This document shows positions 35,525 to 48,051 of a stretch of 64,000 nucleotides of DNA, in pieces. The DNA comes from Neodiprion pinetum (Eukaryota; Arthropoda; Insecta; Hymenoptera; Diprionidae). The stretch lies in contig NC_060238.1 in the NCBI RefSeq assembly GCF_021155775.2, forward strand, positions 24,830,470-24,894,469, given 5' to 3'. The notes below the pieces were generated by a model. The model was not told where the DNA came from. It searched no databases and saw only the letters and a program-made list of their open reading frames with translations. Position 1 is the first letter of the stretch; every line of letters starts with the position of its first letter. A program made the translations under genes and the position numbers.

Positions 35525-36372
35525 ATACCTGCTCGTTATTATTGTATATTAGTTAGTTAATATATACATAGTAAACAATGAGTTCTCGCTGCTTGTCATT
35601 CATACGACATCGGTACCTAATTACAAAACTTCGATATTGCGCTTCGCCGCGCAAATCAAAACGGTCTTTTTACTCCCAAGACTTTATACAACATTAATTA
35701 TTATTCGTAACATATTTGAAAAAAACTTGAAATTACTCGCACTTCGATAAGTATCCATTTAATAAGTGAGGGTGTAACGCAGTGTGCTGTAAGTACGATT
35801 GTTATCCATCGGATGAAATATTCCGTTAACCCAAGCGAAAAAAGAAAAAACTCATCATTATACAAAGATACGGGATTCTAAGGAGATAGAAAATGATTTG
35901 GAAATAAATTTGATGGACGTAAGGTTGGTTCAATTTTTTTTTCACTGATAATTTGAGTGCGATTCTTTCTTTCTTAATTAACTGTGTAGATTTTTTTTTT
36001 CTCAAATAAGTAAATAAATAAATAAAATCTCGAATTGTCTATAACTGAGTAAAGCGTATAATAAAGGAAGAAATGCTCATATTTTGTTAATATAGCTCTT
36101 TCATTCCTTCCAAAATTGGAAAACAGAAATTTTTCTATTTTAGTTTCTTTTCATTTCTGTCCAATGTTTCGTTACGATAACGTTACCAACTTCAACCCCG
36201 TGGGAAATCAAGTACCTAAGGAACGCCACATTGGATTTCAATTGTCTTACTTCATAAAGATCAATCACGAGGCTGTCGCCGAGGCGAACTCGAGATTGAT
36301 TGTAATCCTACATCGTCGAATGAGGATGAAAAATAAACGTTGTTCCAAATCTGTATTTCATAAACAAGTCTA

Positions 36373-36440
36373 CAAGGTAAGTCTAACATTTATTGATACG
36401 TTCAGACCCAATTACTGACCAATTTATTTTCAAAGATTAC
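36373..36440. repeat. Dispersed repeat, copy 1
   Basis: It shares GACCCAATTACTGA and its flanks with 52636-52705: AAGGTAAGT before and TTTATTTTC after at the same spacing. Confidence 0.6.
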
Positions 36441-37131
36441 AAATTGACGGCACAAATTGTCAATTTCTCCACAGCTGAAAAACCAATTGCTAGATGGTTT
36501 AGACGTTGCGAATGAATTTTTTCGTTAATCTATAATTGGGTGAGGGTCGATATCTGGTACACTTACCTTAACCCACCGGTATCGCGTTAGTTTCGGGACA
36601 GAAAAAAAAAAAGAAGAAAAAAGTAAGGAAAAAGAGAAAAAAAAGAAAAGAAAAGAACAAAGCGCATCTGCTACCAACCGAAAAGATATTCTCAGCTTCT
36701 ATCTCTCTTACATCGTTCTGGCGTCTGTAATGCCTACCTACCACCACGGGTGGAAAAGTGAAAAACGAGAAGGATTTAGGTAGGACAAATTGCCAGTCGT
36801 TGGTTATGTACGATGATGGTGTTTCTGTCGGTTGTGTTGCGTCAGGCTTCGTTCGGTCATCGTCGATAAATAACCTTTATTTTATCCTTTTTTCCTTTCT
36901 TTTCTTTCTTTTTTTTTTTTTTGTTCTCTCCTTTTAGCAGCAGCAGCAGCAGCCGGGGATTCTTTTATTCCTATTTCCTGGCCCTGCCTTCTTTCCTTTC
37001 CTTTCCTTTTCCTTTCCCAGGAGTAAGAAACTAACTGCCCATCCACCCGGCGCTACCCCCAAGAAACAAACCAAGACCGACGCCTAATCTTATTTGCACT
37101 CTTGCTAGGCTTCTCGGATTCCCAACCCCCA

Positions 37132-37187
37132 GACGCCGGGACGCCGGGACGCCGCGATGCCAGGATGCCAGGATGCCAGGATGCCGT
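37132..37187. repeat. Octamer minisatellite, seven units
   Basis: Seven tandem 8-mers of type GAYGCCRG: the first three are GACGCCGG-like and the next four GATGCCAG-like. Confidence 0.85.
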
Positions 37188-38234
37188 CGCCGACGCTTTG
37201 AAAATCTACGAGATATTTATTACCGCTTTGCCCGGCTATATATAGCTGCCGGTTCGTTTCTCCCTCGCCTTCCAGACGCAATCCGCCACCGTTGCCTTGT
37301 GTTTTTTTATTCATTTTTTCTTCCCCCTCCTCCCTCTCCCAATCGGCGGATCTTCATTTCTTAACCTCCTTTTATTTACTTATTTTTCTTTTTTTTTCTT
37401 TTTTTTTTCCTTTCTATTATTGAATCAATCAATTAATTTCATCCGACAACTTTTCGCAATAATTATCTATACGAGTAATTTCTTTCTCTCGCTAAAATTT
37501 ACTATTACATGTCAAGCGTAAATTCTCATCGCAAGATTTATACAGATAAGAACAAGCTTTTTCGTATCAAATATCTTTTACATAATCTCCTTGCTAAGCA
37601 AGGAAAATCAATTTCTTTACATTAACCGTAGATTATTATAAGCCTTAGTTACAGAATGTAAAAAATGAAAAAAATAAAAAAAATCCAAGCTCGAGGTAAC
37701 GCAATTACAAAGAGTACGAGAGTTTAGTTTGTTCCTGAATAACTCGGGAGGAGGTCGAGCAGCGTCCTGTGTAAGTATAAAACCCTGCTAATGCGAGGGA
37801 TGGAAGGTGAAGGGAAGGGAAGGAAAGGAAACGAAGGGTGGGTAGGGTCTGGATCGGGATTACGAATAAGGTCGAGAAGCGAGAAGAGAGAAGTGGATAG
37901 AGAAACGAGAGGCAGGGCAACGAGGCGAAACGACAGGGTTAATTCGAGGCCGCTTTCGTCGTCGGCGTGCGCCCCGCTTTTCGCCGATTGTTTAATTTCC
38001 TCGTTGGGCGGTTTGCTCGGTCCGATATCGAGACACGAAAATGAACAAATTGGCATTACAGCGAGCTCGGTCGAAACGTAGAAACCTGGGACAGCGTGAA
38101 AAGCCAGGCGGCCACATTCTGGTGCTACAGCTGTTAGTTCCGGGATCGCGTTGCCGAAGCGAGCGAAATTGGTTTAGAGTAGTTTGTGTAAAATGACGGC
38201 GCTACGGCAAGAAATGGAAAATGGGAGAAGAAAT

Positions 38235-38259
38235 AGAGAGAGAGAGAGAGAGAGAGAGA
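38235..38259. repeat. (GA)n microsatellite
   Basis: About 12 GA units; a second array of similar length lies 320 bp away. Confidence 0.95.
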
Positions 38260-38579
38260 AATATATGTATAGAGAATTTGCAGGAAGGGAGAGCATGGCT
38301 GCGAGTCGGTTCGTCGAAAAATTAAACTTTAAGTGAGTTAGCTTCGCATCAGCTCGTCGAGTATGATATTCAAGGGGCATATATCCGTAATCCCCCTTCA
38401 GGAATAAGGAGATAAAGAAAAAAGGGGAAGAGAGAGAGAATAAATGTATAACGCGGCCGCGGTTGGATCGAGGGTAAAATTTAGGGGGTAAATAGAGAAG
38501 AACGAAAACTGAGGGCAAAATGAAAGGGGGGGCGAGGTTCACAGACGCGGACACATATACACAAAGAGAGAGGGGGAGC

Positions 38580-38602
38580 GAGAGAGAGAGAGAGAGAGAG
38601 AG
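38580..38602. repeat. (GA)n microsatellite
   Basis: About 11 GA units, 127 bp before a G homopolymer. Confidence 0.95.
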
Positions 38603-38729
38603 ATGAAAAGGCTAATGAATGAAATTTCGAAAGCTTTTAGTTTCTATTGAATTATTTCACTCGGCAAGTACCGTTTCTACCTTACACACCTATAATCGAG
38701 AGGCAGTAGATACGCAAAGCTGGAACGGA

Positions 38730-38745
38730 GGGGGGGGGGGGGGGG
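38730..38745. repeat. G homopolymer, 16 nt
   Basis: An uninterrupted G run. Confidence 0.9.
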
Positions 38746-39358
38746 TTGGCGTACGTTTTCAAAATAATTAGTCAGGAGCAGCAGCAATAATGATCTACCC
38801 CCCCTCCACCTCTACGTTTCGGGGCCAGCCAAAGTGGTTGACGGGCAATTCGACCCCGATTCTGCAGAGCATATCAAAGAGACGACCGGTCGCGATTTAT
38901 AAGGATATGAATATATGATTTGCATTTCAGTTCTGCATATTTGTATGTTTGTGTTTTGATTCCATTTTTCAAACCATCAATCCCCCGGCCATCCAATTAG
39001 ACCCTGCATGTCGATGGAATATCAGGATTAATATTTCAAAAGCTGTGTAATGGTAGATTCATTCCATTCACCTAACCGTTAATTTCTCTCTCATCGTTTC
39101 TACGCTGCTGCTGTTAGCCGCCTCGTTCCGTCGTTTGATGAAAATTATTATGCATTCGCGAGATGAACGTACGTATATCTATAACGCGTATCGGATAGGG
39201 AGAAAGATCTAACGATCTCTCGAATATCAATTAGCCGCAGGCTTTCAGCGTCGAGACTACCCTGATCGATTAATCTGCAGAAGCCTTTCGATGTAGAAAA
39301 TCTACAATGTGCACCATAACAATAATCTAAGTGGGTTCTGCGACAAGGCTCGGCCTAC

Positions 39359-39660
39359 TGCGCATGCGCAACCGCGATAAATTTGAAATCCGCGATAACG
39401 TCGGAGAGATCGACACGATCGTCAAAATCTCACCGACTTAACAACAATTTTATCCACCGGAACCGGTCAAAACCGCGCTGCCTTATCAGCAGTGATATCG
39501 ATCAAAAATCAAAATCACGCTGGTTTGCTAAAAATTTTTTATCGATCGATAGAATTGTCGATAAAGCAGCGCGTTTTTCACCTTCCGATCGGTACGGCAG
39601 TTGTAGATCGCTGTGACGTCATCGCGTATATGAAATTTCTCGCGGGTACGCATGCGCAGT
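39359..39660. promoter_or_regulatory. Promoter-like block with NRF-1/ewg, CRE and DRE motifs
   Basis: Seen: a perfect palindrome TGCGCATGCGCA at 39359-39370 and a second near-consensus ACGCATGCGCAG at 39648-39659, both matching the NRF-1 (insect erect wing) consensus. TGACGTCA (CRE/ATF) is at 39614-39621. ATATCGAT at 39495-39502 and the 12-bp palindrome TATCGATCGATA at 39540-39551 match the DREF-type DRE core. Known: these motifs cluster in broadly active animal and insect promoters. Inferred: a promoter, orientation unknown. No initiator or first exon could be fixed. It might serve the minus-strand IgSF gene or an unseen transcript. Confidence 0.5.
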
Positions 39661-42070
39661 AGATGAATTCTCGTCGCAGAATCCCCCTTCTATTACTACT
39701 CACAATATCTAAAGAGGAAATGTAATTACGAGATTCGAGCGAAAGCAGTTTCTTAAGAATTTTCATTTTAAAAATGACCCCCCGCGCCTCTGTTGCCAGC
39801 TACACGATACCTACGTGTATAAATTCGCAAGCTAGCAAAAGGAGCTCGCTATCTCGGTGAAATTATTCGCTCAACCGCGTTCACTCGGGTCAGTTAAAAC
39901 CGCGAATTGATTTCCAATAACATCAATCGCAATATTCCGCGGCAACCTGTGTAGCTGCTAAAGTGATCGAAGCACAACAACGGATTTGCGGATAGAGCCG
40001 TGTGCGGTTTCGAAGGGACAACCGAATTCCTGGAGCATCCGGTGGGGCCGGAAGCCTCCCCCGATTAATCCCAAAAGCCCTTCAGCCCCCACCCCCACCC
40101 CCAGCGACCCCTCTGCTTCATCTCCGCGCGAGATAGATTCAGGCGGTGAACGAAACACCCCGTCGAATACGTCGCCTCCTACCCCTAGGGCGTCGCTTTG
40201 ACCGTGTTACCTTCTAGGAAAAGGCGGTAGCGCAACCGGCTTTGCTTGCGGTTTCCTCTCGGTCCCTCGGCTCTTTTCGTATATACCCTCCACCCTCTTT
40301 GTCACTTTCTGCCTCATCCCTCCGTCCACTCGACGATGCCGACCGAAGCCCAGAAGCAATCAGTCCTGACCGCTTAGCCGTGTTACCGCGCCAAGCCTCG
40401 CCCTTGTAATAAGTATCCCGTCTCATCCACCCTTGGGAACGTTTGAGTGGAATATCCTGATATCTCTCCAACAGTTTTCCCCGGGTGGCTCTGTATCGGT
40501 CGATCGGTCCGTGTCGTATACCGTACCCTGCTTCTGCCGCAGGGAATTATCAGAAAAGAAACATTATTTTTTTATCCTTCTTCTTCACCTTTTTCTTTTC
40601 CATTCACTTCGCTCTTTTCACATCGATGCTACAAAGTCCAGACTGAATGAATAAGGCTCGACGAAGAAGAGTTTTTAACGAGTTTCCTAAATCCTTTAAT
40701 CCCTGATGAACGACATGATGCAGTCGATATATATTTATTTAATATGATCCAAAGCTCGTATGCTGATGAGGACACTGAGAAAAACATGATGTTGGTTTAA
40801 AAATAAAATGATGTTTTCATCAAATTCTTTTCATCTATCTCAAAGAACTCGTTCAGGGTTGTAAACATTCTACAATATCATACAGGTACTTATAAACTTT
40901 CATAATTAAACTCAACAATAGTCGTCAGTGTTTCAGCATCCAAGTGTCTATCCGAAAAAAGTTAGAGAGAGAGTGAGAGAGCAAGGGAGAAAATAGAATT
41001 GAGAATATATTTCCATTTCTTCCCTTTCCTTTACTTTCCATTTTTTTTTTTTTTTTTCTTTTGCCTTCGGATGGAAGCCCACCCCAAGAGGGCGACGGCG
41101 TAATCGTATGCATAGGCGTATACCTATACTCTCGTGATATACTCGTGCATATGGATGGGAAGGTGGGTGTATGTATGTATATATGTATATAGAAGTAGGG
41201 CGATGCTGAAGCAGCGCGTTAATATCGTGACAAGTTGGCGGATGAGCGGACGCCCGGTTTTCACCCTTCGGTTCTGCACCACCATCCATGATCTGACACC
41301 GTCCCCCATGATGGATATTCCACGCTTATCACTCTTCGCTCTATACCGCGACAGCTATATAGTTATACTATATCTTTTAACCCCCGTACATCCCCTTTCC
41401 TCAACCGCTGCTCAACTCCCGCCGCAAAACTCTAGGCGGGGAAAAGTGGGTAATCCATAGAAGTGAAGAACCTCACCCAATGATAGAGTAAAAAAGAAGG
41501 ATATATAGGCATTATCTTCTCGTCCTCGAATAATCCTCGATCCGATCCTCGATGTCGGATCCATGAAATTAAGATAAAAACAAATACGGTAGAGGGAGGG
41601 TAGGCACACTGTATACTTTACATGCGAGCAAGAGTTCAAGGATCATTGGTTTCGTAAACAAGAGCGTAATGGTAGACGCGTTGTGTCTAGGTATTGTATA
41701 CACCTAGGTACACGAAAGAATCGCAGAGGTGTCTAAAAAAGAAGGGGGTAAACGAGAAAAGAAAAAGGGGAAAAAAACAACTTCGCCTCGATACGGAACG
41801 CTGACCAGCAACAGCAGCAGGACGTCGAGTAGTAGAACTTATAGCCGGGAAAAGTCTTGGGTAAAAGTGTCCAAAGGGTAGGTGGAGGTTCCGGACATGA
41901 GTTTCCGCAGGACGGCGGGGAGCGAAAACATGGTCGAAACTTCCGGAGAAAAAGATATAGAAGTATGTACGTAGGGGTTAGAAAAGGGGAGCTGTGTAAA
42001 AGGAGGATGAACGAGGGACGAGGAAGAGAATAGCAATACGCTCGAGTGCGAAGTTTCGAATGGCCGCTAA

Positions 42071-42116
42071 CGATCATCCGCCCCCGCCTCCGCCCCCACC
42101 TCCACCACCTCCACCG
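42071..42116. repeat. Imperfect (CCN)n repeat
   Basis: C-rich triplets (CCG, CCC, CCA, CCT) that would read as poly-Pro on the plus strand. No gene context is found. Confidence 0.8.
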
Positions 42117-45020
42117 CATCATCCTTCTCCTGAAACACGTGCACGTAGGACGGCATTGACGAGGACGAGGACGAGGACGAGGACAAGGCTGAAGTCTACT
42201 GCCGGGAAAGTAAGAGAGCTAATGCTGGCCCGGGTTGAAAAGGATCACCCATAATACGTACTCACGGGTAAAGGACGAGGATGAGGGGGAGAAAGAAGAG
42301 GAGGACAAGTAGGATATCGACGGATGCTCTTTCTCCAGATAAAGGTATGTACCATGAACCATGAACTTGAATGGATGAATTGACAAAACTTGTCACAGTA
42401 ATCGTACACATTAGGTTTATTTTTAGTACCACTAGCCTCGCTAGCTGTTCCTTTTGCACCTAAGTGTGATTGGTTGCAGGGAGATGTCCAAGATCGACTA
42501 ATCGACGATCTTGCAACATGATTCGTATAATGTTTTCACTGCCACCTTATACTCCCTCCATCATCTTCGATGCATACGGAACACAAGTGCCATCTTATTT
42601 CAGGCAGCTATTCGTATACATGGAGTTCCTGCTCCTTACACAGTCTCCATGGTACGTACAATCACCCAGCAGCTCGGCGACGGCGTCGCTTTCGGTACCG
42701 AAAAAACTCGATGGGAAGGACGAGTTGTATGAAAAGGCGAAGGAAGGGGGCAGTAAAACGTATAGTCGTAAAACCAAACCGAGCCTTAATAAATTCGCCC
42801 CTGCTGGCTTACGTCGGGTGAGGTACACGGAATAAGGCGACAGCGGCAACAGCAACGGCAAGCACGGCCTCCGTTTTGCCCGTGAGTGCCATTTCCGTAT
42901 TATCCCCTGTTTTCCTTATTCTATACCGGTTTTACGTTCCTCGCTCTCACGTGCCCACCATCACCCCTGGGATCAGCGCCCACTCGAATCCATCTAGTTC
43001 CATCCCATCCATTCCCTCGTCGCTGATTCACAGTTTTAATTATATTACAAGGATTTACGATGCGACCCTCAAGGAAAGCCTCTGATCTGGCCTACTTTCC
43101 GGATATACTTTACTATCGGTGCTGCGCTTTATCTTCAGGTTTTAAACATCGCTAGTTTTCGGTCACTTCGGTGAAAAGAAAAATCGCCATTGCTTTCAAA
43201 CTACTTGGGACGTTTGCCAATTTTGACATATGTAGGTGTCTATACGTCCTTGTAACCGAAAAAATCAGAACGTCGGTCAATCGGACTTATTCATCACCAG
43301 AAGGGTGTACTCGGTTCGTATCCAAGATAGAATTGAAAAGACACGTAGGAGAAATTTTTCAACGTCGAATCGATCGTTCGGAGTAGCAGAAGGGCCAAAC
43401 CATTCTCCAACCGAGGTTCCCAGACATCATAATAACAATCATGAAATGCACCAAGTGCATCGCAAACGAAAAGGGGAACGCGGGTACTGCTTTGCGCGAG
43501 ATTTCCGTACTGTTGGCGGTAGTGGTGGTAGTAGTTGGTGGTAAGGGATGGAGGGAGGTTATGGAAACCTTCGTTAAGCTGAAGCCGCCCTGAGGATGAA
43601 GCGAGGGTGGAGAGTAAACCGCCTCTCCTTTGTGCGAGAAAATTGCGTTTTAATTCCGGCATTGACAGCCGAGGCTGCTGGCACGTTCCGAACGCTACGG
43701 GGTCACTGCTCGACCAGTCTGCAGTCTGCCTCGACGCGCACGTTGCACCCTCGAAAAAAAACTGTTACAGGGTGCCGTTCTCAGTGTCAACAAATCGTTA
43801 ATCCTGCCACAGCCGTACATTTCCACCACTTGTAAGAGTAAGAGGAGTAAGAGGGAACCAGCTATCTAATCCACGGGGTTCGCGGAGTTTCGACAAGCTT
43901 GCCCGACCGTTGGATTCAGCGTCCCCCATGATGCTGCAACAAGACCCATTCGTTAAACGGACTTGAAGAACCCTCGAGTGCTGGGCAAACGATGGATAAG
44001 GGCAGCCGGATGATTGCCCCATAAAATATGTATCCGTTTGCTTGAACTCCTTCTTCCTTTCACCTCCTCTTCTTTACACTCCCACTCTCATTTTTTCCTA
44101 TTTCTTTTCCCTCTTACCAGGTCGACACTGCAAGAGTGCCTTTTCATTCCGAAGCAGCTTAGCAATTCCGTACCATGAGTTTTCGTTCAATCATCGAAAC
44201 CTGAGCGAATTTGTTAAAAGTATAAATTGCAAAATATGTGAAATTGTGATTACCTCACTATGCACACTAAGGGATTCCAAGATATTCGGGAGAAAAAAAG
44301 ACACGATTCATCCTCTTTTTCGTGTAAGGATTTTCGAGATGGGGCAGAAAATGGAATTGCGGTATATAAGTCTCTTTCCGCCTACCTCCTCGCTTCGGGT
44401 AATTTCCAGTATCACTTTTTATGCATACATTTCGGACGATTTAGAGGCAAACGATTTTTTCAAATGTATGCTTCAAGATCCCTATACATATACATATATA
44501 TTTACCTATACGTATACCGAGGTGCCGGCTCACCGCGAACTAGGTTAACGTTCGCTTATATTCAAAAGTAGCAGAGGAAGGGAGGGAAAGGGAATTCCTC
44601 CTTCGGAATCTACCCGGTTCGTGAATTTCTTGGGCGAGGGTCGGTAGAATCCACGCCTGTGTCCACAATATCTCCGTTCGAGGCATACAGCCGATTCCCG
44701 GCGCACAAACTGCGGCCGTGAACCAAATGTATGCGAAACATAAACTGGACAGTTCGTCGTTGTCATTAAAATCTTTTAATTCCAAGGAGATTTAAAGTAT
44801 CACTGATGTGAGAAGAAAATCTCATTCTATTAAAAAAAAAAACATGCATTCCAGCAAATTTTAAAAAATTCAAATTTGTTAATTGAAGTTACGAACTTGA
44901 ACCTAATTCTAGTTTTAAAATTCAGTCCCCCGTTTACCGAGGCACAGCTTCTACCAATTCGGCTCTATCAATCTCATCACATATGTACATATTACACAAG
45001 GAAAGGGTGATGAGTAAATA

Positions 45021-45238
45021 TGAGGCTGAAGGTTGGTAACGTTAAAGTAACGAAACATCGTAGGAAAAAAATCATTATTACTCAATTTCAGAATAACTTT
45101 CAAGGAGTTGGCCTTTCAAAATAATTAGTATATTTTCGTTGTCATGGTTTACTAAATTTCAAACATGCTATAAGGGTGCAAGGTAAGGAATCTTTCCAAA
45201 CAAGCATCGTTAAAGTAACGTCACTAACTTCATCCTCA
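45021..45238. mobile_element. MITE, copy 1 (GAGGATGAAGTT ends)
   Basis: The left end GAGGCTGAAGGTTGGTAACG and the inverted right end GAGGATGAAGTTAGTGACG form terminal inverted repeats that continue into a CGTTAAAGTAACG motif on both sides. Confidence 0.6.
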
Positions 45239-45652
45239 TCGTGTAATTTCAGTTATATCACCGGAAGATGAAGTACTTCTGCAGTGGCGAAACGAAAAAA
45301 AAAAATAGAAAATCAGATTATCCGTGTATAAGGCGGAGATAGGAAAGGGTCTTGCATAGAGACCATAAGAGCGTAGCGGCAACACACCCAACATCTATCG
45401 GCAACAGCACGTAGATGAAGGTAATACGGCAGATGCGTTGCAGTAGAGCCAAGGCGGAGGCACTACTCGAACTCTCGTCTTCTCGTCGTCGAGGTTAGGA
45501 GGAGGGGGGTTGCAATCTCGGCAGGGCTGAAGGCGTAATCGATTCTCGGGAGAAGGAGTGTGTAGAAGTCGAGGGAAGAAGCATAAGGAGGAGAAGAAGA
45601 AGAAGAAGAAGAAACGGAGAGGAGACGAGACGAAACGAGACGACGACGACGA

Positions 45653-45679
45653 GATGCGATGCGATGCAATGCGATGCGA
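45653..45679. repeat. (GATGC)n pentamer repeat
   Basis: About five GATGC/AATGC units following a CGA-rich run. Confidence 0.8.
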
Positions 45680-48006
45680 CGTGAAACGCGGAACGCGTCG
45701 TCGTACCCTCCAAGACTGAAGAAAGAAAGAAAGAAAGTAGGTAGGTAGGTAGGTATGGTTGATCTGGACGACCAGACGATGCGAGGGTCTCTAGTCCCGT
45801 CTTCTGCTTCCTTCGTCCTTCTCTTCCTTAAGAGAGATGGGTGAACCGTTCCGTATATCAAGTCTGGCTTCTCTTCTACTCCGCCATATACCCACTCTGG
45901 AGTGGTAGAACTCTCGAGGTGAGTATAGAGAGAGGCGGGTTGGTTATATCTCTTTCGGATAACAAAGCTACTCACTCACTCACTCTCTTCTGGGTCTCAG
46001 TTCCTCGAACCGTCTCGCGGCGTCGTCAATCTGTCTACTTTATTGTACTTCACATAACGCCACGCTTGGTGACGTTATATCCGCCCCCAACGTTTTCTCA
46101 AAAAGATTGATCAGTCACAGCTTTCGATGATTTTCACATCCTGCACGTATGTATGTTCTACCTGTACCAAAATAACGCAAGCGATGGTGACGAAGGCGAA
46201 GAAAAGTTTAAAATCAAAAACAAAATCGTGTCAACGATTAGACGAAGTCAAAAGTCCATATCACATAATAAATCATCTCTCATTTTCTGACATTCGTTCG
46301 TTTGAAAGCAAGCAATAAGCAACAAAAGTGGTCATTGTAAATGTTGTAGAGAGGATAAATTTTCAACGGTAATATACAATAACGCGTTTGATAATTGTGA
46401 AAATAAAGCGAGAATTTATCAATCGAATTCCACAAAGTTAAATTTTTTTATTAACTTATACCTTTTCGTTGTACATCGTACAATTCAATGAAAAATTCGA
46501 TACAGTTACCGTTAAATATATCATCGCGCATTTAATATCACGCAATATATGCCAGCCATGTTACACATTACAATGATTAAATTTCCTACCAATGTTTCAA
46601 TGTATAATAAAGTAATCAATCATACCCGCACGCGTCACGAAATGATTTATCGTGAAATTTCCCATAGCTATATAAATATAGGATAACATTTTACTAAATT
46701 CCAATAACAAAGAGAAGAGGAAAAAAAAACAATCTGTCACATATTACGAAATAAACGGAATTCAAATATAATTGCATGAGAACGAAACTTGGAATAGTTT
46801 TATCACGAGCTTATATTCGCCGAGTTTCACACCGTTATATACGTATGAAAATCGTGCACGTATATACGTACGTAAGTATCGTGTCTATACAATCCCTGAA
46901 TCTCCCTCCGTTGCGATTTTTTACAGTGCAATGAATTTTTTTATTACCCACCACAGCACGAATAAAGAGAGAAAGATTTAGAACTTTTGCTTTTAACACC
47001 CCGCTTATACTAGCGCACACTTAAATAAAATTCTCAAAACGTACCGTGAGTTCGTTTACCGGTCGTATAACTTCCCGTCTCCCAAACACATTCCTCAAAT
47101 ACGTATGTAATGCGCGATAAAGCGTATCAGACGCACGAAAGAAACGAACGAAGAAATAAATGAAATAAAGCAGGGATACAGAAAGGACGGAGAGAGAAAA
47201 AACAGAAAAGGATAAGAAAACGACACAAATGAGACGTCCCATATTTACACCTAAAGATCTCATTCTTCCTGTTATTCCTTTTCTTCTTCTCCTCTTTCCA
47301 GATCTTTTTATTCGTTTTGACTTTGGGACACCGTAAATTACAGGTCAGGCGGCAACGGCAGAGATAGTAGCGTAATTAATAACGTCTGTTTCTTTTTCCC
47401 CGCAGGGTGCCCGACGTCGTTCAGGGGTTAATAAGTTGGGCGTAGATTTCCGGTTTGTTCATTCGTTAACATCTACCACACCTAAATGACCGCCGCAAAA
47501 GAATAAAAAGGTGGAGGAAAATGGAAAAGCAAAAAAATATTGACCAAAGGAGAAATTTCGCATCGCTGTGGATTAATGGCTAGCGAAATGATCGAGTTCC
47601 AAAGTTTCTCTCTCTCTCTCTCTCTCATCCTCTTCGACTTATTCTTGTCCTCTTACTAGCAGCTCACTCGAGTCTCGTAACCCTGGAGGCAGGTTTCAAG
47701 GGGAAAGAGACGAGACTTGTTCCCCGGCTGATCGATGGACCGTCATGAATATCCCGTGGCGGCAAGTTACCAACCACCTACAAACTTAGGGTATTACCGA
47801 AGCTTATCCGCGAGCACCGTGGTTATAATATTACATATCTAGATACATACGTATAAAGTACGATCACAAAAGGTCCGCGCACTTGACACTGTCGCGACAT
47901 CCATCGCCGTTTTTGCCAATTCGTTTTTTTCTGCACGCAACAGCATTTCGAACGACGCTCAATAATTGCGTTTCTTTATTTCGTCTTAAACCAAGATTGA
48001 AACGAT

Positions 48007-48011
48007 CGTCG

Positions 48012-48050
<39 letters not shown>

Positions 48051-48051
48051 C
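48007..48051. repeat. (ATC)n microsatellite
   Basis: About 14 ATC units, similar to the one at 7840-7896. Confidence 0.95.

Larger units (their letters stand above)
25806..39340. other. Gene-poor tract upstream of the visible IgSF exons
   Basis: This is probably the first intron or the 5' flank of the IgSF gene. No exon can be supported on either strand. It holds the fold-back element at 25985-26261, CAG and CT repeats near 26.75 and 27.27 kb, an AT repeat at 29492-29527, a CACT repeat at 30505-30533, a small inverted-repeat element at 32634-32757, a possible enhancer patch at 32828-32861, a solo element end at 33744-33768, a partial hAT MITE copy at 35195-35524, one copy of a dispersed repeat at 36373-36440 and an octamer minisatellite at 37132-37187. 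Confidence 0.6.

Noticed and set aside
39962..40201. Pro/Ser-rich open frame on plus (79 codons)
   Set aside because: It has no ATG and no clear splice context, and the antisense frame is equally open because of GC-rich composition. It is kept only as a remark beside the promoter-like block.
42060..42254. Short plus-strand frame with a run of 13 prolines and Thr-Arg repeats
   Set aside because: The translation is driven by a CCN repeat and a GAC/GAGGAC-type repeat; both strands are open.
45833..45918. 86-bp segment with a good acceptor (CTTCCTTAAG) and donor (GAG|GTGAGT), open in one frame on plus
   Set aside because: No partner exon is found and the segment is embedded in low-complexity sequence; a chance pairing of splice sites is likely.
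45463..45975. 170-codon minus-strand frame
   Set aside because: Most of it translates CGA, GAA, GATGC and GTAG repeats; there are no domain features.
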